Of a stretch of 42,860 nucleotides of DNA, positions 22,979-32,208 are shown piece by piece. This stretch comes from a virus. The stretch covers positions 1 through 42,860 of the IMG/VR virus record IMGVR_UViG_3300045996_000661; one strand, given 5' to 3'. A model generated the notes under the pieces. It did not search any database. It saw only the letters and a program-made list of their open reading frames with translations, and was not told the origin of the DNA. The position numbers and the translations under genes were made by a program. The stretch's first letter is position 1. Each line of letters begins with the position of its first letter.

Positions 22979-25900
22979 TAGTTTCCGTAAAGTAATTTAT
23001 TCTTATGAAGTTCAAATCCCAAGTCTACATTGACAGTATTCTTTATTACTGTTTTAACTTCCCTCTGACCTTTCCTGAATTGCTTTGCAATATACTTTGC
23101 TTGCTCCCAACCATCATCCTTTGCTGCAACACCGAACACAGGAGAATCTTTTATTGGTATAACCTGAGTACCTTTCGGCAAATCAGATACAGTTTCTCTT
23201 GTTACAAGATACGGAGACTTGTATGGCTCTTTAACTATCTCAGGACCAGCTTCACCGTATCTAGCTTTACCTCCTGGGTGATGCTCTGTACCAAACTCGT
23301 AAGATGGAACCTCTGTAGCCATAACGGTAGCAATCTGTATTCCTCCAAGGATTGCTCTTTGTGCTGCAAGTATTTCACCAGCTGGAGGAGGTATTGTCAA
23401 CGCTGCAGATACCGAGTCAGCTGTGTTCCATAGTATATGTGCAATAGCCAACTTCCTGTCAAATGCAGCCTTGTCCTGCTTCAGCTTTTTCTCTTGCGCT
23501 TCAGCATTCTTGTTGGCAACCATTTTCTCTGCTGCAAGTTGAATATCCAATGCAGCTTTATCTTTCGCATTGAGCGAAGACTTTTCTACAGCGGCTTCTT
23601 CAAGTCCGTATTGCTCTTGTACAGAAGCGTTTTGCTCCTGTATCTTCTGCATTTGACTTTGGAACTGAGCATCTTCGTATGTCTTATAAAGATTGAAAAG
23701 CCCATCAACTATTGCTCTGTTATTTGCAGCGTATTCAGCCTGATAAGATATAAGAAGGTCATACTTTCTTTTAGCCCTCTTTAGCTCATCATCCTCCAAT
23801 TCCATCTTCTCTTTGTCGAGCTCCTTCTCTACTTCCAGGATTTGTTTTGCTATCGCTTTGTTTTTACCAAGAACAGTATCGTAAGACTTCTCTGCATCAA
23901 GTAAACTTCCATCACCAGAAGTCTTCACATAATCAAGCTTTATTCCTTCTTCCTCTACCTCTTTGTCGGAGGCTGACTTCTCGCCCTTTAACCTTGAAAG
24001 CTCTGTTTGGATTCTTGAAATATCAGCTTTATCATCTGCTATCTCTTCATCCATTCCAGACAAAGTATATTTCTTGTCAAGGGCATCTCTTTTCCTTTTA
24101 TACTCTTCAAACTTAATATTCTTCTTTTCAAAAGACTTATTTAGGTTATTAAGCTCTTCAGCGTATGCTCTTGTATTCTCTCTGTTTTCTCTATCGTTCT
24201 CGTCCTTTACAAGCTTAAACCTCTTTTGTAATGAACTAGCAACAATCTCGAAAACCTGCCTTTCTGCATCAGCCTGTATATTAGCCTTTTGAGTATCCCT
24301 GTTTGATGCAAGAGATTCTATCTCTTTCTTTACAGTTGGGTCGTCAGCTCTTAGCCCTCTCTTATCAACATCTCTTGCATACTCTAAATTCTGAACGCTT
24401 TGTTTTTTAGACAAATAATTCAAGTACGCTCTGAACCTGTCTTCAAGAGTTTGATTATCATCCTTGAAAAGCTTTTCGTTTTTTATAGCCGATGCCTCTA
24501 GCTCATTCTTGTTTATATCAGTTTGAGCCTTTATAAACCTTTGATGATACTCTTCATTGAGTTTAGTAAGTTGCTCCCTGTGCTTTAATTCAGCCTTTTT
24601 ATCTTCTGTGCGCCTCTTCTCTTTTGCAATAGCTATATCAGCAGGAGTAGATGAATTGTTTTCTAAAACATTTCTTTCATCAAGCTTGTTTATCTCTTTT
24701 TGGTCAGCAAGGATTTTACGAAGAGCCGCTTGCTTTCTTTTCTGAGAGTTAACATCATCAGCAAGTGTTTTCTCTGATATTGTTTGCTCTACAGATAATC
24801 TTGCCTTTGCTGTTTCTATTGATTGTCTACGAGCCTCGTCCTCTTTAAACTTCTGTTGCTCTGCAAACTTTACAGAAAGGTTATCAATAGCTGTATAATA
24901 GTCCTGTGCATAAGTAAGAAGTATTTTATACTTGTCGTTTGCAAGCTTAAGGTTTGATTCTGCCTGAAGTTTAAATGCTTCAAGTTGGTCTCTTGAAAAT
25001 AATGAAAAGTAAGGATTAGCCTTTTCCTGCTTGCTTGCAGGAACTTTTGCAAGTATTTGCTGATGCCTTATCTCTTCCCTTTGCGCCTCCTGTAATTGCT
25101 TTGTATAAACCTGAACTTTGGAAAGCTGGTCTCCAATAGCCTTGTTTATATTAGCTGGACCTCCTACAGTTGTATATAAAACCTTAAGGGATTTATCTCT
25201 ATCATTCTTTGCAACTTCGAGTTCTTTATCAAGTATTTCGTTTTGAGCTATTCCTCTTGCCTTATCAATATTTACTCTCTTGTATTGATTTGTAATACTT
25301 TGACCGTCAAGCTCATTTAACTCTCTTATCTTTTCAACAACAGCAATCAATATACTTAATTGGTCTTGAAGGCTGGTATTTACAGCTATTGTCAATTTGG
25401 ACTGTTTCTCTATTGCGGAGTTAAACAATCCTAGCTCTTTTGCAGCCGCGCCAATAGCTTCGAAAGCCATATTGAATATACCAGCAATACCAAGACCTGG
25501 TAATACATAAGCCAAAGTTCTTATTGTACTAAATGCAGATGTAAGTTGTTTACCAACAGCTGAAAGACCGCCCTCTGATGTTCTTAAGTCTACATTTATA
25601 CCGTCAAGTATAGACGCTGTTTCCTGAGCTTCCCTTAATGATTTTTTAGTTCTTGGGTCGTCAGTCCCAAACTCTACAAAGTTATTTACATAAGTTTGTT
25701 GTTGGTCTTTAAGAACACTCTTGAGTTGCTGGTGTTTATTCCTGTTCTGCTCTTGAAGCCTTTGTTCTGCCTTTAGAGCCTCTTCTATTGTTTTATGATT
25801 CTTAAGAGCTTCTTTTGTTGCAGCCCTATCAGCTTCAATCTTTTCTTTTGCCGCCTTTTTCGCAGCATCAGCTTGGTCTTTTGCAGCTTGTTTCGCAGCC

Positions 25901-26535
25901 TGTTGTCTCTCTTTCAAAAGCCTCTTTTCTTCAGCAGCTGCTTCCCTTGCTGCAGCAACGGACTCTTTTGAAGCCTCTTTGTCAAGTCTCTTCTTCTCAT
26001 CCTGCATCTCTTTTGCAGCCTTCTTTATTTCAGCAGCGGCTTGAGCCTCTTGAAGCTTTTGTTGCTTTAACGACTCGATATTAGCCATCCTTGCCTTGTA
26101 AGCCTCATTGTTAGCCCTTGCCTCTTCAAGGAGTGCCTTCTTTACTTCTGCAAGTTGAACCTTTAATGCAGCAGCCTCTTTTGCACTTGTGGCATCAGCC
26201 TGTGCAAGTTTCTGCTTTAACTTTTCTGCTTCGGAAGACGTTTGATTGTTTCCTTTAAGAGCGTTGTTTGCCTCATTTATCTTGTTGGCTATATTTGAGT
26301 TCATTGAAGAACCAAGAGACGAAATCTTTGTATTTAACTCGTCGACAAGCTTTGATGTTGTCTGAAGAGCTTTATTGAATGACGTAAGACCTTCTCCCAT
26401 TACAGGATTGAACTTTGCTCCATCGTATTTTTGTAGCTTTTCAAATAAAGCTATAAATTCGTTTAGTGTATTCTTCTTTTTCTCCGTAAACGAAGTCAAG
26501 TCAATACCTAAACCAACAATGTTTTGAGCAGCCAT
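22978..26535 (-). CDS. Tape measure protein
   Basis: A 1185-residue protein with very long coiled-coil regions (about 60-330 and 560-930, rich in K, E, A and Q) and a hydrophobic stretch near 340-365 (LGIAGIFNMAFEAIGAAA). A second hydrophobic segment lies near 1085-1115, and the C-terminal region (GEAGPEIVKEP, then LPKGTQVIPI) is typical of tape measure proteins. It sets tail length; at about 0.15 nm per residue this predicts a tail of roughly 180 nm, confirming a siphovirus-type particle. It lies directly after the probable chaperone gene. Confidence 0.88.
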   Translation of the reverse strand: MAAQNIVGLGIDLTSFTEKKKNTLNEFIALFEKLQKYDGAKFNPVMGEGLTSFNKALQTTSKLVDELNTKISSLGSSMNSNIANKINEANNALKGNNQTSSEAEKLKQKLAQADATSAKEAAALKVQLAEVKKALLEEARANNEAYKARMANIESLKQQKLQEAQAAAEIKKAAKEMQDEKKRLDKEASKESVAAAREAAAEEKRLLKERQQAAKQAAKDQADAAKKAAKEKIEADRAATKEALKNHKTIEEALKAEQRLQEQNRNKHQQLKSVLKDQQQTYVNNFVEFGTDDPRTKKSLREAQETASILDGINVDLRTSEGGLSAVGKQLTSAFSTIRTLAYVLPGLGIAGIFNMAFEAIGAAAKELGLFNSAIEKQSKLTIAVNTSLQDQLSILIAVVEKIRELNELDGQSITNQYKRVNIDKARGIAQNEILDKELEVAKNDRDKSLKVLYTTVGGPANINKAIGDQLSKVQVYTKQLQEAQREEIRHQQILAKVPASKQEKANPYFSLFSRDQLEAFKLQAESNLKLANDKYKILLTYAQDYYTAIDNLSVKFAEQQKFKEDEARRQSIETAKARLSVEQTISEKTLADDVNSQKRKQAALRKILADQKEINKLDERNVLENNSSTPADIAIAKEKRRTEDKKAELKHREQLTKLNEEYHQRFIKAQTDINKNELEASAIKNEKLFKDDNQTLEDRFRAYLNYLSKKQSVQNLEYARDVDKRGLRADDPTVKKEIESLASNRDTQKANIQADAERQVFEIVASSLQKRFKLVKDENDRENRENTRAYAEELNNLNKSFEKKNIKFEEYKRKRDALDKKYTLSGMDEEIADDKADISRIQTELSRLKGEKSASDKEVEEEGIKLDYVKTSGDGSLLDAEKSYDTVLGKNKAIAKQILEVEKELDKEKMELEDDELKRAKRKYDLLISYQAEYAANNRAIVDGLFNLYKTYEDAQFQSQMQKIQEQNASVQEQYGLEEAAVEKSSLNAKDKAALDIQLAAEKMVANKNAEAQEKKLKQDKAAFDRKLAIAHILWNTADSVSAALTIPPPAGEILAAQRAILGGIQIATVMATEVPSYEFGTEHHPGGKARYGEAGPEIVKEPYKSPYLVTRETVSDLPKGTQVIPIKDSPVFGVAAKDDGWEQAKYIAKQFRKGQREVKTVIKNTVNVDLGFELHKNKLLYGN

Positions 26536-27140
26536 TATCTACGATTTTTAAGAGATTCGTATTCTTCTTGCTGTTGCTTTATCATCAACGCAAGTTCTTC
26601 TACGGTTGTAGTATCCTTGTCAATTTTATAACCTATCTTTCCTAAAGAGTTAAGCGTTCTTACGAAAGCCTCTCTTGTTTTATTCATATCCTTTTCCTTA
26701 TCCTCTTCGTCTTTTTCCTCTTCGGATTTTTTACTTTTGTTTTTCTTTAATTCGTTGAGCTCTTTAATCTTTCCTTCGAGAACAGAAATATACTTTTTCT
26801 CTTTGTTCTCGATTTTTTCCAAATCCGCTAAGAACTTTCCTACGTCTCCTGTCCACTTTAAATAGTGACCGAACTCCTCAAAGAAAGAGAACGCGGGTTG
26901 ATAAGGAGCATCGAATTCTAATAGAAACATTCTCTGTAACCTTAGACCGAGTTTAACAGAATTTATCCTATTATTAAGGAAGTGTATATAAGTAACTCTT
27001 TCAAACTCATCTGTTTCATACAGTCCAGCTGTATCAACATACTCTGTATAAGCTACATTAAAATGCTCTTCACTCATTTGAGAAAAATCCTTCTTAAACC
27101 AAGCGTTCATAAATTGTCTTACGCTGTAATCTTCATACAT
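26535..27140 (-). CDS. Tail assembly chaperone candidate
   Basis: The 201-residue product has a globular first half (MYEDYSVRQFMNAWFKKDF, YLKWTGDVGKF) and a highly charged coiled coil (about 105-160, K/E-rich). Directly before the tape measure is the usual site of tail assembly chaperones, which bind the tape measure during tail building. No family match is clear and I see no frameshift product as in lambda G/GT. One-base overlap with the tape measure. Confidence 0.5.
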   Translation of the reverse strand: MYEDYSVRQFMNAWFKKDFSQMSEEHFNVAYTEYVDTAGLYETDEFERVTYIHFLNNRINSVKLGLRLQRMFLLEFDAPYQPAFSFFEEFGHYLKWTGDVGKFLADLEKIENKEKKYISVLEGKIKELNELKKNKSKKSEEEKDEEDKEKDMNKTREAFVRTLNSLGKIGYKIDKDTTTVEELALMIKQQQEEYESLKNRR

Positions 27141-27141
27141 C

Positions 27142-27612
27142 TTATCTCGAATTAAACCTTTGCTTTAATTGAGGTATAACTACCTCATTTGCGAGCCTTG
27201 CCATATTTACAGAGTCGAGTTCCATTATTACAGAACCACTTCTGGCTATAATATCATTAAAGTATTCTACATCACTTGTAATCTCGAAAACGCTCTCTGC
27301 AGTCCTTACCTTGAGCATAGAATAGAATGTTCCAGAGTCATAGTTGGTAATATGGTCAGTTATCTTTCCAATTCCAACTCCATGCCTTTCCTTATAGAAT
27401 ATTGTACTGTCGGCATAAAAGTCTCTACCAAATAGAGTTACGGGTTTTCCTTGTCCATCCCTACCAGACGCAAGCTGACCTCTTAAAAGCTCTTTTATAA
27501 AGTCAGCGTTCTTCTCTATTATATCCATTGTTTCTGCAACAGGGTCGAACTCTTGCACTTTCTTAATTCGGCTTATAATATCTTCATAACCCATCTTAGC
27601 CCAAAAGTCCAT
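27142..27612 (-). CDS. Tail component, 156 residues
   Basis: The text GQLASGRDGQGKPV, then HITNYDSGTFYSMLKV, with strand-rich spacing, resembles small neck/tail-completion proteins in related phages. No named family is certain. It lies one base before the chaperone candidate, in the tail block. Confidence 0.5.
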   Translation of the reverse strand: MDFWAKMGYEDIISRIKKVQEFDPVAETMDIIEKNADFIKELLRGQLASGRDGQGKPVTLFGRDFYADSTIFYKERHGVGIGKITDHITNYDSGTFYSMLKVRTAESVFEITSDVEYFNDIIARSGSVIMELDSVNMARLANEVVIPQLKQRFNSR

Positions 27613-27656
27613 CTCTTGTAAGAGTATGGACTAAAGGAATTTTAAACCCCCACAGT

Positions 27657-27863
27657 TTAAAAGTCTTCTTCTCGCTCTTCATCGTCAGAGTTGACGTTGA
27701 GCTTTGCGAGCAATTCATTCTCGGCATCTTCTTTCAGTTTGCCTGAAAGGTGCTTAAAGATATTCAACTTTTGCAGGTCTGCAAGAGTTCTTACATCCTT
27801 AAAATCAGGAGATTCCAAGTTGATGTTTGAGCCAGCAATGATTGTTTTCTCTTTCTTTTCCAT
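27657..27863 (-). CDS. Small acidic protein, 68 residues
   Basis: No family recognised. Lysine-rich N-terminus (MEKKEKTIIAG), a helical middle (LADLQKLNIFKHLSGKL) and an acidic end (NSDDEEREEDF). It sits between a terminator and the tail genes, so it may be transcribed from read-through or an unseen promoter. Small size and tail-block position would also fit a tail chaperone. Confidence 0.55.
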   Translation of the reverse strand: MEKKEKTIIAGSNINLESPDFKDVRTLADLQKLNIFKHLSGKLKEDAENELLAKLNVNSDDEEREEDF

Positions 27864-27900
27864 AAAAATAATTTTAAGATTAAAGTTCTTTCAGCCAAAA

Positions 27901-27926
27901 AGCCTGCACAATTTACTGTGCAGGCT
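27901..27926 (-). terminator. Intrinsic terminator after the tail-tube gene
   Basis: AGCCTGCACA and TGTGCAGGCT form a perfect 10-bp stem with the six-base loop ATTTAC; on the minus strand TTTTTGG follows. The same loop with its closing ACA/TGT occurs in the terminator at 37357-37380. A terminator here would lower expression of later tail genes relative to the tube. Confidence 0.8.
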
Positions 27927-27946
27927 TAAAACAGGCGTTTTAAGGA

Positions 27947-28879
27947 TTATGGAATAAGAATGTCTACTCCATCACTTCCTGTAGAGGAAGCGTCATATCC
28001 TTCGATATCATTACCGTACCAGATGAAAGGAGAGCTACCTATAACATTGTAAGTCGCTGCACTTGCAAATGTTCCAGTAATTACCAGTTCACCACCTACG
28101 ATGGCAATAGCTGTAGGTACAACTACAGCACCGGTAGCTTTGTTGGTTACGATAACGTTAGTGAGGTCAGCAAGTGGTGCTCCTATCAACGCAACCAAGT
28201 CAGCTTCGGCACACTCTGTCCTCAGTCCAACTGATAACTCAGTTGTACTTCCTGCAGATGATTCGAAGAAGTCGGCATTGATTAAGCCCATCTTTGACAG
28301 CAAAGAAGTAGCCCCTTTAAAGATGATTCCGTTGTTTACTAACTCAACAGGGCTGAATGAGTATTGGAACCTGGTTTTCCAAGGAGTATTCTTGAAGTCT
28401 GCCATGATAGGGGCAGGAGAATACATGAAGTCTGTGATGAGACCGCTGTAAGTACCATCATCGTTCTTCCTTGCGAGCATCTGACCCTGCTGGTCAATTT
28501 CGATGATGCTGTAACCGCTGTTCAGGAAACTTGCAAGTGCCTCTGCGTAGCAAAGCCCGCCCGAAGTTGTTGCAAAAGAACGGTTGTAGATACCATACCT
28601 CAAGAACACCTGAGTACCATCATCAAGGGTAACCAAGATGTCTGATTCAGGATTGTTGTTGATTTCTCTGATAGGAGCCTGTTGTCCGAACAAAGGAAAT
28701 GCTTTCCTTTCATGGATTAGTCCTTCTAACCATGCAACAGGGTCTTCCAGGTCTGTGTCAGTAAATGTGAGACCTCTCTGGATTGCTATCAGCATTGCTG
28801 TAGCGACCATCGCGGTATCACACTCTTTACCAGTGTTTTTGACAGAAGTCTCGACACTGCAAGCTTTAATTATAGCCAT
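27947..28879 (-). CDS. Major tail (tube) protein
   Basis: A 310-residue protein starting MAIIKACSVETSVKNTG. Its beta-rich core (WLEGLIHERKAFPLFGQ, then SPAPIMADFKNTPWKTRFQYSFSPVEL) and position between neck genes and tape measure fit the tube subunit. The last about 85 residues (LIGAPLADLTNVIVTNK, then GGELVITGTFASAATYNV) look like an Ig-like decoration domain. I chose the ATG at 28879; four codons upstream is another ATG that would overlap the preceding gene. A strong terminator follows, as expected for a highly expressed gene. Confidence 0.7.
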   Translation of the reverse strand: MAIIKACSVETSVKNTGKECDTAMVATAMLIAIQRGLTFTDTDLEDPVAWLEGLIHERKAFPLFGQQAPIREINNNPESDILVTLDDGTQVFLRYGIYNRSFATTSGGLCYAEALASFLNSGYSIIEIDQQGQMLARKNDDGTYSGLITDFMYSPAPIMADFKNTPWKTRFQYSFSPVELVNNGIIFKGATSLLSKMGLINADFFESSAGSTTELSVGLRTECAEADLVALIGAPLADLTNVIVTNKATGAVVVPTAIAIVGGELVITGTFASAATYNVIGSSPFIWYGNDIEGYDASSTGSDGVDILIP

Positions 28880-28884
28880 GATTT

Positions 28885-29421
28885 TTAACAATTTTTGATT
28901 TGAGATAATATAAGTTCCAGGTTTAGTATTTCTAAAGTGTCAACATAATCTGAAAGACCTTCTCCGATAGGCTGTTGGCACGGATTGTCTATCTTATCAT
29001 GGACAAAATCATCTGGGTCTCCTCCTATAACATTAGGTGATTGAGCCAGCCTCTTTAGAAATTCGTAGTATAATGGATATAGTATCTTCTGATAAGTTCC
29101 GCCTGTGGCGAATCTGTCAACTACTGACTCGTTATCATAGTTTACCATAGTCGCAAACACTATCCTTTTTATTGTTACATTTGCGTAGTAACCTAAACCA
29201 CGTTTCTCCGCAACTGGAAGGAGCATAGCAAACAATGGATACTTTGCTCCTTTAAATGTGATAGAATTATCGTCCTTGGATAGGCTTTCCAGAATTTGAA
29301 TACTTCTTCCAGGCTCATAGTTAATAACGAAATTTGCTGCTGGACTTGCATCTGGATTTGGTACAGTCATAGACTCAACAACAGCTTTCATTATGTTCAC
29401 TATCATTACATCTTCGTTCAT
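28885..29421 (-). CDS. Neck / tail-completion protein
   Basis: 178 residues; no firm family. It carries FKGAKYPLFAMLLPVAEKRG and DNESVVDRFATGGTYQKILYPLYYEFL, the kind of mixed fold seen in tail-terminator or head-closure proteins. The order connector, this gene, tube protein fits such a role. Its ATG overlaps the connector stop by ATGA. Confidence 0.55.
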   Translation of the reverse strand: MNEDVMIVNIMKAVVESMTVPNPDASPAANFVINYEPGRSIQILESLSKDDNSITFKGAKYPLFAMLLPVAEKRGLGYYANVTIKRIVFATMVNYDNESVVDRFATGGTYQKILYPLYYEFLKRLAQSPNVIGGDPDDFVHDKIDNPCQQPIGEGLSDYVDTLEILNLELILSQIKNC

Positions 29422-30266
29422 AGTCCAAAGAGATTATTTTTTCTGAATTTTGAAAGATTTTTGCAATACTGAACAGATGTAAATTCTGGATAAACTCGAA
29501 CCCCATCCGAGTCCTTTTTACTCCACAAAAAGTAAGATAATTGTTTCGTATCTTCGCTAAAAGCATTCCAAGCGCGAATCATCTTGTCTCCTGGAGATAC
29601 CGCCATTGCTGCCTCTTTCTTTGACACTTTAACACCAGTTCCTGATGTTTGCTGTGCCAAGGCTTGTTGGTAGTAGTAATAAATGTAATAAGCAATTAGA
29701 CTTAAATCACCATGTACTAAACCAACCCAATTAAGCGTTCTTCCGTTTTCTCCTACATAAGTTGCTCCGTTAAGAAGCTCTGTCATGCGGAGTGAATTCT
29801 CGGTAAGGAACAAGTTGTATAGTTCTGAACCGAGTATTCCTTCAAGACATTTTGGTTCGTATTCTGAAATAAAAGAGTTTAAAGTTTCTAACTCCCTGTT
29901 TGTTGAAGTAGCAGGTAAAAGGTTAGGAATGTTTATACTCCTTATAAAGAACGAAGCATTTATCAATGCAGCTGTATCCGCAGCAAGCGGTTGCTGTATA
30001 TTCTGAAAGTGTACGTTGTAGTACTGATTAATACGGAAGATGTCTCCTGGAAGGAGGAGGTTAAATGCTCCTGTGGTGTAATCCCAAGAGTAATCAAGTC
30101 CTCTTACCATTGGCGACCTTCCGTTAATCTCAGAAATAACTATATCATAATACCTGTAGTCTGGTTTGCCACCAGTGCCATCAAAAGTAAAGGACGATGA
30201 ACCAGTTATTAGACCAGTAGTCGTTCCAACTTTAATTTGCTCATCGTTCCTTACTATAAGAGGCAT
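29418..30266 (-). CDS. Head-tail connector with N-terminal module shared with a fibre
   Basis: The C-terminal part (about 105-282: SFISEYEPKCLEGILGSEL, then YYIYYYYQQALAQQ, then PEFTSVQYCKNLSKF) is the helical connector type found downstream of capsid genes in Bacteroidota phages (DUF6712-like). Residues 1-86 are an added beta module (VRNDEQIKVGTTTG, DYSWDYTTGAF, QYYNVHF) homologous to residues about 88-175 of the fibre at 17469-18884. The connector would sit under the portal; the module may point outward or dock other virion parts. Confidence 0.7.
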   Translation of the reverse strand: MPLIVRNDEQIKVGTTTGLITGSSSFTFDGTGGKPDYRYYDIVISEINGRSPMVRGLDYSWDYTTGAFNLLLPGDIFRINQYYNVHFQNIQQPLAADTAALINASFFIRSINIPNLLPATSTNRELETLNSFISEYEPKCLEGILGSELYNLFLTENSLRMTELLNGATYVGENGRTLNWVGLVHGDLSLIAYYIYYYYQQALAQQTSGTGVKVSKKEAAMAVSPGDKMIRAWNAFSEDTKQLSYFLWSKKDSDGVRVYPEFTSVQYCKNLSKFRKNNLFGL

Positions 30267-30312
30267 TTCAGAATATTTTAATGTAGTTAAAAAATTGTGG
30301 AGTCAGGCTGGT

Positions 30313-30735
30313 TTAATAATAAGACCTGCCTACCAAACTGGCCGCTGCAGTTGCAACCATTGTACCAGAACCAGTAACAAGCCATCTGTATCGTTTACTT
30401 ACATTATTTGTCTTCGTAAAGATAAACGATTGAGAAGCTACGTTAGTGAGTGTTGCAGTATCGCCTGTGGCTACGTAATTAGTGCCATCAATGCTTGAAT
30501 AAAGAACACCACTTCCAGCAACTGTTCCAGAGGTCTTCGTAACCGTAAGCTGAATACCTACAATATTGCTGGCAGTGCTGTTGAGGCTGACTGTCATAGT
30601 GTCAGTACCAGTATTGGTTATCGTACCAGTTGGATTGCTGGCGGTTTGAGAGAAAGACACTTGTGCCTTAATCTCATTGCCCTGGAAGCAAATTAATGCT
30701 ACCAGAGCGCATAAGCAGAAGATTATTTTTTTCAT
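30313..30735 (-). CDS. Small beta-rich protein with signal peptide, 140 residues
   Basis: Residues 1-24 (KKIIFCLCALVALICF, then a NEIKAQ cleavage site) form a Sec signal peptide. The mature part is rich in T, S, V and G (SFSQTASNPTGTITNTG, and a YRWLVTGSGTM end) and looks like a beta-sandwich. It lies between the major capsid and connector genes, where a capsid decoration or head-fibre protein is usual. Why it should carry an export signal is unclear; it may be secreted, or the signal may be removed during assembly. Confidence 0.6.
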   Translation of the reverse strand: MKKIIFCLCALVALICFQGNEIKAQVSFSQTASNPTGTITNTGTDTMTVSLNSTASNIVGIQLTVTKTSGTVAGSGVLYSSIDGTNYVATGDTATLTNVASQSFIFTKTNNVSKRYRWLVTGSGTMVATAAASLVGRSYY

Positions 30736-30793
30736 CTTTAAAAGATTACTTTTTAGAAAGATTGTTTAGTCAACTCCAAAGGATGGTTAATCC

Positions 30794-32179
30794 TTAGGCA
30801 TTCAGGGCAGTGATGATATTTGTAAAGGTATCATAGATAGCGAAGCCATCATGATTCTCACTGTGGAACTGGTGCAGCCTCATCTCACCGATGGCTGTAC
30901 GCAGGTTCTTGGTGAAGTCGTCATTCTCCAATCCCCAGGTGATAGTGAAACCTTTGTAAATCAGGATTTTGTAGTAATCCATAGCTGCAACCTGCAGGTA
31001 GCCAACTGGAATGTTAGGGTCTTCCACGATGGTAGCACCTGTTACAGGAGGAATGAAGGTCTGACCCTGATTCTGTGCTTTGGTCATTACCATGTTAGCA
31101 TAGTCAATCGGGTTCATAAAAGCAACAATCCTTCCTTTGAAAAGCGCATAGCGAAGCTGGGCAACGGCTGCGCGAACGGCATCCCAGTTGTTGGCGTTGG
31201 TTGTTGTCAAGCCAAGCGTTGTAGCAAATGGTACAGACAAAGTCTGGATACCTGCTGGCACGGTGCTTGAAGCAACTCCTGTCATAAGGGTAGTATTTAC
31301 CTTCTCCATTACCTTGAACCTCAGTTCGTCCTCAACCCAGGAAGTGAATCCATCAATATCTTCCAGCAATTCGATTGCCATCTTCTCGGAAGCTGCAATC
31401 TTCTTTGCATTGGATATTTCTGTGTTGATTTCGAAGCTGATGTTTGGCTTGTAAACGCCAGGAGCGATGAACGCAGCTTCTCCTTGTGGATTTGTCTTGT
31501 TAACCCACACATACGCAGCGGAGCCAGTAGTACCTTTCCTGATGTAATCCCAGAAAACAGGCTCGGCACGCAGAACATCAACCAGACCTGGAGCATATTC
31601 AGGACGTGGCAGGTAGGCAGAACCATTCAGGGTATTAGAAGGAAGCATTGGGTTTGCAGCTGCCCTTGTAGCAAGCTGAATGTCAAATGCTGGCAAAGTA
31701 GCATTTTGCTCTCCTGCCTTAATTTTTGCGATGGCTTCTTTGTTCGCATCCATCCAGGCTTGTGCTTGGCTCCTGATGCTCATATCCTTCGGCTGGTTCT
31801 TCAAAGTTGTTTCCAACCTTTTCAGTTCCAAACCTTGGGCAGCAAGGATAGCCATAACGCCCTTGTCAGCGTCTGCCATCTGGCGCAATGCGTCAAGCGG
31901 GAAGCCGCCAGTACCGTCTTCATTCGGCTTCAGAAATTTCAGTTGCTCCTGAATTTCCTTCAGCTCATCTTTCGTAGCCCTGGTAGCCAGTTGCTTCGAA
32001 ACCTGATTTTTAATCTTTTTGATAAGCACGTCAGCTTCATCATCACCATCTTCTCCTCCATCGGTCAGGTAAGCTCTGTTAGCTCGTCCTTCGTGGCTGT
32101 GACCAAAAATCCTTCTGCTAACAATGTTAGGAAGGCGATTTTGGTTTAGCATTCCTGGATTGAAATAAGTTTTTTTCAC
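30794..32179 (-). CDS. Major capsid protein, HK97 fold with delta-domain
   Basis: A 461-residue HK97-type capsid protein. Residues about 45-165 form a coiled-coil scaffolding (delta) region that the protease would remove (near the ATRAAANPMLP stretch), and the shell part follows (PVFWDYIRKGTTG, E-loop region KTNPQGEAAFIAPG, later LRYALFKGRIVAFMNP and TAIGEMRLHQFHSENHDGF). The frame opens with GTG (KKTYFNPG); the first ATG is at residue 10 (MLNQNRL), so the start is open between these. Protease and portal precede it, as in HK97-type head modules. Confidence 0.9.
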   Translation of the reverse strand: MKKTYFNPGMLNQNRLPNIVSRRIFGHSHEGRANRAYLTDGGEDGDDEADVLIKKIKNQVSKQLATRATKDELKEIQEQLKFLKPNEDGTGGFPLDALRQMADADKGVMAILAAQGLELKRLETTLKNQPKDMSIRSQAQAWMDANKEAIAKIKAGEQNATLPAFDIQLATRAAANPMLPSNTLNGSAYLPRPEYAPGLVDVLRAEPVFWDYIRKGTTGSAAYVWVNKTNPQGEAAFIAPGVYKPNISFEINTEISNAKKIAASEKMAIELLEDIDGFTSWVEDELRFKVMEKVNTTLMTGVASSTVPAGIQTLSVPFATTLGLTTTNANNWDAVRAAVAQLRYALFKGRIVAFMNPIDYANMVMTKAQNQGQTFIPPVTGATIVEDPNIPVGYLQVAAMDYYKILIYKGFTITWGLENDDFTKNLRTAIGEMRLHQFHSENHDGFAIYDTFTNIITALNA

Positions 32180-32208
32180 TTTTTAAATTTTTAAGTTAAA
32201 ACAATTAG

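Noticed and set aside
26535-27863. Programmed -1 frameshift in a tail assembly chaperone pair
   Set aside because: No slippery heptamer followed by a fitting shifted frame was seen before the tape measure gene.
31484-32149. Plus-strand frame of 221 codons
   Set aside because: It is antisense to the capsid delta-domain; cysteine/serine-rich shadow text with no family-like motif.
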